From positions 3,596,001-3,660,000 of the forward strand of contig NZ_CP014304.1 in assembly GCF_001562275.1 (NCBI RefSeq): a stretch of 64,000 nt of DNA. The letters are read 5' to 3'. Numbering within the stretch: the stretch's first letter is position 1; each line of letters begins with the position of its first letter. Positions 46,901-53,435 of this stretch are shown here, piece after piece. The DNA is from Hymenobacter sp. PAMC 26628. GTDB lineage: Bacteria; Bacteroidota; Bacteroidia; Cytophagales; Hymenobacteraceae. The notes beneath the pieces were generated by a model. The model worked only from the letters and a program-made list of their open reading frames with translations. It had not been told where the DNA came from and did not search any database. The translations under genes and the position numbers were made by a program.

Positions 46901-47738
46901 ACAGCCGCGAAGCGGCGTACACCCGCGGGTCGAACAGCGGCAGCTCAATGAGAGAAAATGGCAGCCCCCAGTACAGCAGGGCCCCGCGCAGCAGCAGCAG
47001 CGGCCCAACCAGCACGGCCAGGGCCGCCCCCTGGCGCCCAGCCCGCCAGTAGCGCAGCGCCAGCCACGCCCACCCGGCTACATAGCACAGCATGCCCAGC
47101 AGCAGTAGCGCCAGCGGCGCGTACTGGCCCGTGAGCCGGTACGGCGCCTGCTGCTGGATGGAAAACAGGTACCGCCCGTTCTGGTCCCGGAACGCCGGCA
47201 GCTGCCGGTTCACGCTGTCAAGCGCCACCCGCAGGCGCAGTCCCTGGAACACGTCGGCGCCGCCGCCCTCCCGCAGGTAGCGGTTGCTGATGCCGTAGTG
47301 GCGCTCCAGCGGCACGTAGGCCAGCACCTGCCAGCTGCCCACGCGGCGGCGCACCAGCAAAAATTGCCCAAACGTGGTTTGTACCGCCGTCTCCGGTGGG
47401 GCCCCTACCAAATCATCCGGGTTGGGGCGCAGCGCCGCCGACGACCAATAGCGCAGCTTCCCGTTCTGAAAAACGAACGTCGGGTAATACGTTTGGCGCA
47501 GAAGCCGGGCATAGCTATAGCTGCCACGCTGCACCTGGGCAACCACTGTATCGGCGTCGCGGCCGGCCACGGTCTCGGCGGCGCGCACCAACTGGTGCAA
47601 GCGGCGCAGATCGGTGCGGCGCACCACGCCCGGCAACTGCCCGTAGCGGCTGGCCAAAAAGCCACCCGCAAAGCATACCACCGCCAGCACCAACAGCGCC
47701 ACCGGGCCCGGGCGCAGGGCAGCCAACAATTTTCTCAC
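43914..47738 (-). CDS. Large polytopic membrane sensor histidine kinase (NtrY-like core)
   Basis: 1,274 residues from GTG at 47738. An ATG at 47795 is in frame but lies in a palindrome that looks like the upstream gene's terminator. About a dozen membrane spans are seen: one near the start, a periplasmic sensor of about 170 residues, then a block of seven or eight spans. Next come a second large extracytoplasmic domain and three more spans. The C-terminus has HAMP (TAPLKRITERLMRTTL), a dimerisation helix with WREMARQVAHEIKNPLTPMK (phospho-His), an N-box NNLLLNAKQA, ADNGTGI and GSGIGLAVAKRG. It would phosphorylate a response regulator that is not adjacent. Twice the normal size for such kinases. 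Confidence 0.88.
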   Translation of the reverse strand: MRKLLAALRPGPVALLVLAVVCFAGGFLASRYGQLPGVVRRTDLRRLHQLVRAAETVAGRDADTVVAQVQRGSYSYARLLRQTYYPTFVFQNGKLRYWSSAALRPNPDDLVGAPPETAVQTTFGQFLLVRRRVGSWQVLAYVPLERHYGISNRYLREGGGADVFQGLRLRVALDSVNRQLPAFRDQNGRYLFSIQQQAPYRLTGQYAPLALLLLGMLCYVAGWAWLALRYWRAGRQGAALAVLVGPLLLLRGALLYWGLPFSLIELPLFDPRVYAASRLSPSLGDLLLNAVLAFGAAGAVGVLWVRGRVAARVRAPRTLRGQVVVIAGVIFLFWTLLQLLYGTYTDMLNSSQLSLDVTRGLPVTGFRLALALGLVVQTGAYLIGFFLLTQLADAVMRHVSESFLLPATAGTAAVVLALGVATDSVQWQLLGVLATFGALVRLARLRAGALGGYQLGALGVLLGALAAATGALVLHQQFEQQLLADKQRLASSLLVDNDFQGEFLLEERIHKIADDPFVRQALTGAFGQAGDAERRVDRQYLGDYFDKYESQVTLYDAAGQPLDAPAGAPSLANIRRAIRRNATRTDQRGVYLLRSDNSFSSRHYVALAAVGGPGPGRAGPALGAVRVDLTLKKLSSYSVLPELLVDQKFFQSSVVSQFSYAGYDHGRLVYSEGEFDYANRLPATRLRDPALYANGLELGGFQHLAVRGARQRTVVMTTARYSLADGLANFSFQFLLSAVFWLVLGGAGLLLRRRAGARLRLNFSGRIQLLLNVGIVVPLLVVSIATASQLIASYRLDLIRTYERRGRLALNSVRVQRRLLADSTARPVLAELARNVAALTETDVNLYNARGELLASSQPLIFEAGLLGPLLNPEAVATLRERGAPRALLTEQAGSLAFTALYLPVRASAGEVADSAGYPLAGARRRVLADDELLPDDAAGPIVGYVGIPFFDSAKNLDTKLTGLFTTLINIVTLMFLLFLGLAFVAARQLTAPLKRITERLMRTTLTGENEPIPYRSSDDEIGLLVREYNAMIGKLEASRRELAAQEKEVAWREMARQVAHEIKNPLTPMKLSLQFLQKAIAERRPNAEELIGRISQTLITQVDVLSDIATSFSTFTNLPAMRPERLDVGAVLRQSADLFRHSDGDDDGELRLELPPDGSFTVFADESLLVRTFNNLLLNAKQAVPPGRPPRQTVALRAEGPHKVLITIADNGTGIADDVRAKVFVPNFTTKESGSGIGLAVAKRGIESAGGRIWFETVVGEGTQFFIELPLAG

Positions 47739-47770
47739 GGGCGAAGGGCTGGTACGAAACGCATTTTCAA

Positions 47771-47797
47771 CAAAAATGCCGCCAATTGGCGGCATTC
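47771..47797 (-). terminator. Probable Rho-independent terminator after the small CxxC gene
   Basis: On the minus strand AATGCCGCCAATTGGCGGCATT, a perfect palindrome, is followed by TTTTG. It lies about 45 bp after the stop at 47843 and covers the ATG at 47795. This is why the kinase start is placed further downstream. Confidence 0.7.
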
Positions 47798-47842
47798 TCG
47801 CAAAACTGTTTCAATACTGTAGCGGCCCACGGCCCAAGTCGG

Positions 47843-48100
47843 TTACGCTTTGGTAGGCTTTGGGTGGGTGCGCCGGTACCAGAAGTAGCCCACGGCGCCC
47901 ATTAGCAAATAGGGCACAGTCATCATGTACACGATGCCTTTATTGAGGCCCGTCACGTCATAATCGTCGCGCTCAGCCTTGGCCGCTTCTACCTGGGCTT
48001 TGCACATAATGCACTGGGCCCCGGCCACCAGCGGTGCCAGGCCCAACATAAAGGCCAGCGCCAGCGCTGCCACTCCCCGGAAAAATGCTTTCGTTTTCAT
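47843..48100 (-). CDS. Small membrane protein with CxxC motif, last gene of the respiratory unit
   Basis: 85 residues from ATG at 48100; GTG at 48112 is also in frame. The signal peptide or first span is about 8-31. GAQCIMCKAQVEAAKAERDDY follows (Cys-x-x-Cys, about 33-36 on the exported side), then one membrane span (about 60-78) and a basic tail. Short proteins of this shape follow the DUF420 gene in many Bacteroidota. The CxxC pair could bind copper or haem-pathway metal or act in thiol exchange. The function is not known to me. Confidence 0.75.
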   Translation of the reverse strand: MKTKAFFRGVAALALAFMLGLAPLVAGAQCIMCKAQVEAAKAERDDYDVTGLNKGIVYMMTVPYLLMGAVGYFWYRRTHPKPTKA

Positions 48101-48163
48101 ATGAATCACCAACAGGTTTTTAGGAAGAAAGTTTCCGCTGCGCCCGGGCCCCGGGGCCCGGCT

Positions 48164-48733
48164 TCAGGTATAGTACGGGGCAATGAGAAAGTACACCACC
48201 ACGCCCGTAACCGACACGTACAGCCACACCGGAAACGTCCACCGGGCAATGGCCTTGTGCTTGGTGTACTGGCCCGTCAGGGCAAAATACAGGGTAAACA
48301 GTACCAGGCCCACCGTTACTACCGCTAGGCTGATGTGGGTGAGCAGCAAGAAGAAGTACGCGTAACGCACTGCCCCCACGCCGCCAAACTTGGTGCTGTC
48401 CACCTGCGAATGGTAGGCCACGTACGACAATAAAAACAGGGCCCCCAGCCCAAAGGCCGTGCCCATGGCGGCGCGGTGCGCCAACACATTTTTTTGCTTA
48501 ATAAAATAGAACCCAACCAGCAGTGCCACCGCCGTCAATGAATTCAGTCCCGCGTTCACTGCGGGCAAAAACTTCACTTGGGCTCCCGGAATGCGGAACA
48601 GGTTTGGAAACGAGAACAGCACGGCCACCAGCAGCGGCACTACTACGCCCAAGGTGCCCAGAATTATTTTGTAGCGTGCGTAGTCGCCAGCGGGCAGCAC
48701 GGGCGGGTGCAGTTGGTCAGTGGGAGTGGGCAT
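48164..48733 (-). CDS. DUF420 family membrane protein
   Basis: 189 residues from ATG at 48733, which lies inside the end of the SCO gene (17-bp overlap). Five membrane spans; YFIKQKNVLAHRAAMGTAF, LLLTHISLAVVTVGLVL and KHKAIARWTFPVWLYVSVTG carry the conserved His residues of DUF420. This family resembles CtaG/YozB proteins and regularly lies next to cytochrome oxidase genes, suggesting a role in oxidase assembly. Position and overlap support that here. Confidence 0.88.
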   Translation of the reverse strand: MPTPTDQLHPPVLPAGDYARYKIILGTLGVVVPLLVAVLFSFPNLFRIPGAQVKFLPAVNAGLNSLTAVALLVGFYFIKQKNVLAHRAAMGTAFGLGALFLLSYVAYHSQVDSTKFGGVGAVRYAYFFLLLTHISLAVVTVGLVLFTLYFALTGQYTKHKAIARWTFPVWLYVSVTGVVVYFLIAPYYT

Positions 48734-49388
48734 ATTCGTAAAGTTGCACGTTAATTTCGGTGAGCAGCCGGTCAATTTCCCGGGGCTTGGTGCCGTCGTA
48801 AACGCCCCGCACCCGGCGGTCCCGGTCAATCAACAACAACGTACCGGGCGGGAGGTTAGGTCCCACCATGGGCGGCAACTGGTGCGGCTGTGCGGCGCGG
48901 CCCAGTTCCTGCTGCGCCACCTGTTTCAGCGCGTCGGCTGCCCCCGTCGCAAACGTCCACTTGCCGGCGATGGTACCGTATTGCTCGGCCAATTGGGCCA
49001 ACGTGGCGGCCGGCGAGGGCCCCGGTTCCAGCACAATTGACACTATGCGCACCAGCGGTTCCTGCCGAAATTTTTCCTGCACTTGCAGCAGCTCGCGCGC
49101 CACGCGGGCACTAGTTTCATCGGGGCCAAATAATTGCGCTACCCACATGCCCCGGCCGAGGCTTTGGCTGGTCAATTCACGCCCGTTGGAAGCTAGCAGC
49201 TGAAACGGCTGGATTTGGTGAAAAACAGTATCGCGCTGCCACTTACCACCAACCTGCGTCGAATCTACGCGGTCGGGCAGGTAAGTTGGCAGCGCGTAAC
49301 GATTAGCGCCAAAGCGGTACAGGAATAAAAAGGCCAGTACCGGCACCAGCAGCAGAAGGCCCAGCAACAGGGTTTGGCGGGGCCGCAT
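48717..49388 (-). CDS. SCO-family thioredoxin-like protein lacking the copper-binding cysteines
   Basis: 223 residues with an N-terminal membrane anchor (about 6-24). The fold pattern of SCO/PrrC proteins is present: HQIQPFQLLASNGRELTSQSL, the strand MWVAQLFG, VRIVSIVLEPGPSP, KWTFATGAADALKQV and TLLLIDRDRRVRGVYDGTK. In canonical SCO the strand leads into CxxxC that binds Cu for the CuA site. Here it reads FGPDETSARVA, and the whole protein contains no cysteine. It therefore cannot bind or reduce copper in the usual way. It lies in the oxidase gene run between coxD and DUF420. Confidence 0.82.
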   Translation of the reverse strand: MRPRQTLLLGLLLLVPVLAFLFLYRFGANRYALPTYLPDRVDSTQVGGKWQRDTVFHQIQPFQLLASNGRELTSQSLGRGMWVAQLFGPDETSARVARELLQVQEKFRQEPLVRIVSIVLEPGPSPAATLAQLAEQYGTIAGKWTFATGAADALKQVAQQELGRAAQPHQLPPMVGPNLPPGTLLLIDRDRRVRGVYDGTKPREIDRLLTEINVQLYEYAHSH

Positions 49389-49391
49389 TCG

Positions 49392-49742
49392 TTAGCTGAA
49401 CATGTTGCTCAGCGTTTCGCCGATGAATGAACCTTCAGTGACCAAAGCAACCAGCAGCCACACTAGCAGCACGCTCGGCACCAAAATGGTCCAGATGAGG
49501 CCTTTTGTTTCGTGTTTCAAGTGCATAAACTCGCCCACGATGAAGAACGCCTTCAAGATGGTGAGACCGATCAGAATACTATTGCGCAGGGTGCGTATGC
49601 TCTGCGCCTCCATAGCAAACGTGACGGCGAACTCAACAGCTGTGATGCCAACTAGTACGAAAAATATTTTCCAAATCCCGCCCGTGTTGGGTTTGGCAAT
49701 TTCGCCGGTAAAGGCGTGGTCGGGAGCAACGGGAGCAGACAT
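49392..49742 (-). CDS. coxD: Cytochrome c oxidase subunit IV family protein
   Basis: 116 residues from ATG at 49742; an upstream ATG at 49781 is in frame but gives an unlikely Ser/Tyr-rich start. Three membrane spans. NSILIGLTILKAFFIVGEFMHLKHE is the prokaryotic COX4 (CyoD/CtaF) landmark. It is a small structural subunit stabilising the oxidase core. It lies between coxC and the SCO gene, 3 bp before the SCO start. Confidence 0.88.
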   Translation of the reverse strand: MSAPVAPDHAFTGEIAKPNTGGIWKIFFVLVGITAVEFAVTFAMEAQSIRTLRNSILIGLTILKAFFIVGEFMHLKHETKGLIWTILVPSVLLVWLLVALVTEGSFIGETLSNMFS

Positions 49743-49832
49743 AATATGCGAATAAGAGGAAGTGAATAATCTCAGCAACATAGGTGGTTGAGTAATGCTA
49801 GTCTCACAACCCTCTATGCGCTCAATTCACCA

Positions 49833-50603
49833 TTAAACCAAGTAGAAGAAGGTGAAGACGAATACCCACACCAGGTCAACGAAGTGCCAATAAAGGCCAA
49901 TCTTCTCTACCATTTCGTAATGGCCGCGTTTCTCAAAAGTGCCATTGGTAGTGGCAATGAAGCACCAGATGAGCAGGCACACCCCCGAAAACACGTGCGT
50001 GCCGTGAAAACCGGTAATAAAAAAGAACAAGTCAGCAAATAGTACGGGGCCGTACTGGTTCATCGACAAATTAGCGCCGTGGAACACCGTGCCATCGGCC
50101 ATTAGCGTACCTTCTTCATGGCCGCGAATGAAGTGACCCCACTCCCAAGCTTGGCTCAACAAAAAGATTGTGCCGAAAAGAATGGTCCACAACAGCCACT
50201 TCTGCACATCTTTTTTATCCATGCGGTGGCCAGCTTCCACGGCCAGTACCATCGTCACGGAACTGAAGATAAGTATCATCGTCATCAACGCTACAAAGCC
50301 TAGGGGCACGTTGGCGTGGCCCATCCCGGGGAATGCGTTGAACACGTGGTCGGGAATCGGCCACCATTTTGAGCTGAAATGGAACGCCGATGCTTCGCCG
50401 GTAAACACTTCGTGTTTATGGCGAATCATGCCGTAAGTGGTCAGGAAGGCCCCAAACGTGAAAGCATCCGACAGCAGGAAGAACCACATCATCAGCTTGC
50501 CGTAGCTCGCCTTAAAAGGTTCGTTGCCACCGTCCCAGTTGCCAGTGCGGGGAGCGTCGAGGGTGGGGGCCGCAGTGGGCTGCAAGGTGGTAGTTTGGGC
50601 CAT
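49833..50603 (-). CDS. coxC: Cytochrome c oxidase subunit III (long form)
   Basis: 256 residues from ATG at 50603 (GTG at 50612 is possible). Seven spans. SYGKLMMWFFLLSDAFTFG, VTMVLAVEAGHRMDKKD, FLLSQAWEWGHFIRGHEEG, FFITGFHGTHVFSGVCLL and EKIGLYWHFVDLVWVFVF are subunit III motifs, including the Glu in the conserved WEW region. It is the second of two adjacent subunit III genes, a usual arrangement in Bacteroidota. It contains an inserted loop of about 35 residues between spans that the short form lacks. Confidence 0.92.
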   Translation of the reverse strand: MAQTTTLQPTAAPTLDAPRTGNWDGGNEPFKASYGKLMMWFFLLSDAFTFGAFLTTYGMIRHKHEVFTGEASAFHFSSKWWPIPDHVFNAFPGMGHANVPLGFVALMTMILIFSSVTMVLAVEAGHRMDKKDVQKWLLWTILFGTIFLLSQAWEWGHFIRGHEEGTLMADGTVFHGANLSMNQYGPVLFADLFFFITGFHGTHVFSGVCLLIWCFIATTNGTFEKRGHYEMVEKIGLYWHFVDLVWVFVFTFFYLV

Positions 50604-50624
50604 AGCGGACACAAATAGGGCGTT

Positions 50625-51212
50625 TTAGTGATTCAAAAGTAAGAACAAATACAGGTACAGCCAAAGGGCCCCCAAGAAGTGCCACAGGATGGAAGCATTG
50701 CCGATGGACAGTAACGCTCGCGAATGCACCTGATAGTTAAAGGTTCGACGCAACACAACTGCCAAGAAAATTAGCCCCGCTAACAAGTGGAAAGCGTGCA
50801 TTCCCATAAGCACGTATACGAACGAGCCGGACACGTTGGCGTCTATACCACCGAAAAAAGTGCGGCTCGCCACCAAGTCGCCCCAGCAGAGCCACTGCCC
50901 TACCAAGAACACCAATCCGAGCCCCAAGGTGAGCGCCAAACCAATTTTAGCCCGGCCTATTTCATCTTTTTTAGCTGAACTATAGGCCCACTGCAAGGCA
51001 ATGCTACTCAAGGCAATCACAATGGTATTGATGCCCATGATGGTGGGCAGGTCGAACTCGCGCCAGTTGCCTTCGTCGCGCCGCACGATAAAACCACTGG
51101 TGAGCGAGGCGAAAATCATGGTACTCGACACCATGAGCAAAATCAGCAGCACGCGTTTAGGGTGCCAGCCCAGGCCGACTTCCTTTTCTGAGAAGGTTTC
51201 GATGGGATTCAT
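50625..51212 (-). CDS. coxC: Cytochrome c oxidase subunit III (short form)
   Basis: 195 residues from ATG at 51212; the extension to 51266 is rejected because MNPIETFSEKEVGLGWHPKR is the natural cytoplasmic start. Five spans. MVSSTMIFASLTSGFIVRRD, VYVLMGMHAFHLLAGLIFL and LSIGNASILWHFLGALWLYLY show the haem-copper oxidase subunit III family. It precedes the long form by 21 bp and follows the haem O synthase gene. Confidence 0.9.
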   Translation of the reverse strand: MNPIETFSEKEVGLGWHPKRVLLILLMVSSTMIFASLTSGFIVRRDEGNWREFDLPTIMGINTIVIALSSIALQWAYSSAKKDEIGRAKIGLALTLGLGLVFLVGQWLCWGDLVASRTFFGGIDANVSGSFVYVLMGMHAFHLLAGLIFLAVVLRRTFNYQVHSRALLSIGNASILWHFLGALWLYLYLFLLLNH

Positions 51213-51292
51213 ATGGTTGTTTGACGGATTGCTAAATGCGGCCGGCAACTGCGCCAGCAAGAGCAATTTGCCCTTGGGTATACAACAAGAAA

Positions 51293-52165
51293 CTACTGTA
51301 TTTTGTCCAACACCAACGCAATTTGTACGATGGGTAAATATAGAAAAGAGGCAAACATGATGCGTAGCGCCGCCTTACGATCCTGGGTGCGCATGAGCTG
51401 GAAAGTGAGCAGCAGAAACAGCACCCCGCATACCACAGCCACCCCCGCCGAAATCCGGCCGGCAATGTTGAATTCGAGCGGCAGCAGGCTCAGCGGGATG
51501 AGCAGTAGCGTATAAGTCATTATCTGAAAAGCCGTGCGCAAGTCGCGCTTCCCCGGCGAGGGCAGCATCTTAAACCCCGCCCGCTTGTAATCGTCATCGG
51601 CTACCCAAGCAATGGCCCAAAAGTGCGGAAACTGCCACATAAACTGAATACCAAACAGCACCCATGGCTGGGGCCCCATGGCCGCAAACGTGGCTGCGTG
51701 ACCCATGCCCGCGACCCAGCCAATAAGCGGTGGCAACCCGCCCGGTATGGCCCCCACCGCCACACAAACAGGTGAAATCGTTTTCAGCGGCGTGTATACG
51801 AAACCGTACAGCACCAACGATAGCAGCGACAGCGCCGCCGTGAGGTAGTTGAACTGCAACGCCAGCAGTGCCAAGCCGGATACGCCCAATAGCACACAAA
51901 AAACCCACGCCTCGGCCGGTGAGATGATACCGAGCGGGATTGGCCGCTTAGCCGTGCGAGTCATCAGCTTGTCCAAGTCCTTCTCGTGAACTTGGTTAAT
52001 GATGTTGGCCGCTCCCGTTACCAACAGCCCGCCCAGCATCACCAGCAGCACATTCGTCCAACGGAAATCCGATACCCGCAGCATATAGCCAATGGCGCTG
52101 GAAAACGCCACTGTGAGCGAGAGCCGGAATTTGAGCAGTTGAAAATAGGCGCGGGCCTTGATCAT
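51293..52165 (-). CDS. ctaB: Protohaem IX farnesyltransferase (haem O synthase)
   Basis: 290 residues from ATG at 52165 (TTG at 52174 also in frame). Eight or nine spans. The prenyl-diphosphate-binding motif is NQVHEKDLDKLMTRTAKRP (about 61-79), followed by YGFVYTPLKTISP and QFPHFWAIAWVADDDYKRAG. It adds a farnesyl group to haem B to give haem O, the substrate of CtaA encoded just upstream. The first Asp motif here has Asn and His-Glu in place of the common NDYFD form, a variant also seen in relatives. Confidence 0.93.
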   Translation of the reverse strand: MIKARAYFQLLKFRLSLTVAFSSAIGYMLRVSDFRWTNVLLVMLGGLLVTGAANIINQVHEKDLDKLMTRTAKRPIPLGIISPAEAWVFCVLLGVSGLALLALQFNYLTAALSLLSLVLYGFVYTPLKTISPVCVAVGAIPGGLPPLIGWVAGMGHAATFAAMGPQPWVLFGIQFMWQFPHFWAIAWVADDDYKRAGFKMLPSPGKRDLRTAFQIMTYTLLLIPLSLLPLEFNIAGRISAGVAVVCGVLFLLLTFQLMRTQDRKAALRIMFASFLYLPIVQIALVLDKIQ

Positions 52166-52223
52166 CCAGTACAATGACTACAAAAGCCGCCCAGCCCAAT
52201 AGAAGCCAAACGGGGCCGCAAAG

Positions 52224-53321
52224 TTACGCAACAACCTCGTGGGCAGGCCGGGTTGACACACCAATTTCTGGTTTAACATCCAATCGTCCCACTGCCAACA
52301 ACCCGAGGAATTGCAACCCAAACAGCACAGTAGCCAGCGTGAGGTGCACTGGTTGCACCGCCGGTGATAGGGCCCCATACGCCAGCACTAAGCCGGCCAG
52401 CAGCTCCAGTAGCAGTAAAGCCACCATGCCCTGCGCCAGCCGCCGCAAATAGGGCCCCAGCGACCACAGCTCATAGACCATGTACAGCACCAGTACTACC
52501 ACTGCTGCCGAGAATGCCCGGTGCACAGTAAAGCTGATGCCCAACTGGGCAACCCAACCGGCACGGTTAGCATAGTTGGCCGCTGCCGACACTATATCTA
52601 CCCGCTCGCGCACTTGGGTCCCCAACACAATTTGCCCAAACGTGACCAACAGCCCTACCCACAGTACAGCCTGTAAGCCACTATTCGAGGCTGTTTGAGG
52701 GCGAATATCAACCGATGGTTTGTCTTGCATTTGAGCCCGATCCACGGCATATAGTAACATAGCAACAATTAGCAGAGCCAGCCCCATGTGAACCGTCACC
52801 ATAACCGGCAAGAGATTGGTTGACACTACCAACGAACCCAACCAGCCTTGCACGCCAGTCAGTAGCCAAGCTCCCACAGTCAGCCAAAACACTGGAGGAT
52901 TGCGTCGCCGGTATGACCAAGCAAATACAACCGTCAAAAACACGAATACGCCGATAAGGGCCCCAAGAAGGCGGTTTACGTACTCAATCCAAGTTTTGAC
53001 GGGATTAAAATCAGTTTCGATGTACTGCGTAGGATGGGCGAAAATGCTACCCGCTACCTGAGCGAATCCCAACCGTTGCAGCGTAAGGGCAAGCTTTTGG
53101 TTCTTAGCTACGCGCTGGGCAGTGTACACTTCCTTGTAATTAGCGGGCAGTTGACTGATGTTAGTAGGCGGCACCCAAGTACCAAAACACTTGGGCCAAT
53201 CAGGACACCCCATACCCGACCCAGTGCTTCGAACTATCCCTCCCACTAGAATTAATAAATAGATTGCTACCACAGTAAGCAACCCGACGAAGCGGAATCG
53301 TCGGTAAGCAACGTTTTGCAT
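52224..53321 (-). CDS. ctaA: Haem A synthase (COX15/CtaA)
   Basis: 365 residues from ATG at 53321. Eight spans. LILVGGIVRSTGSGMGCPDW (about 23-42), then PKCFGTWVPPT with the loop Cys pair, IEYVNRLLGALIG, VTVHMGLALLIVA, FTVHRAFSAAVV and QPVHLTLATVLFG provide haem-ligand His residues in the latter three. It oxidises haem O to haem A for the oxidase. It follows the coxA terminator, so it heads a second transcript with ctaB, coxC, coxC, coxD, SCO and DUF420. Confidence 0.93.
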   Translation of the reverse strand: MQNVAYRRFRFVGLLTVVAIYLLILVGGIVRSTGSGMGCPDWPKCFGTWVPPTNISQLPANYKEVYTAQRVAKNQKLALTLQRLGFAQVAGSIFAHPTQYIETDFNPVKTWIEYVNRLLGALIGVFVFLTVVFAWSYRRRNPPVFWLTVGAWLLTGVQGWLGSLVVSTNLLPVMVTVHMGLALLIVAMLLYAVDRAQMQDKPSVDIRPQTASNSGLQAVLWVGLLVTFGQIVLGTQVRERVDIVSAAANYANRAGWVAQLGISFTVHRAFSAAVVVLVLYMVYELWSLGPYLRRLAQGMVALLLLELLAGLVLAYGALSPAVQPVHLTLATVLFGLQFLGLLAVGRLDVKPEIGVSTRPAHEVVA

Positions 53322-53377
53322 GAGTAGTAAATATTTGAATGACAGTCGCAAAGCGCTTTACGTAGCGCGCTGCACCA

Positions 53378-53411
53378 CAAAAAAAGCGGGCCGCCGATCA
53401 GGCGGCCCGCT
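53378..53411 (-). terminator. Rho-independent terminator after coxA
   Basis: An 11-bp perfect stem (AGCGGGCCGCC and complement) with loop GATCA. On the minus strand a T-run lies at 53379-53385. It begins 25 bp after the coxA stop and divides the ACIII-oxidase core unit from the ctaA-led assembly unit. Confidence 0.88.
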
Positions 53412-53435
53412 CAGGACTTCGATTCATATCCCCAA

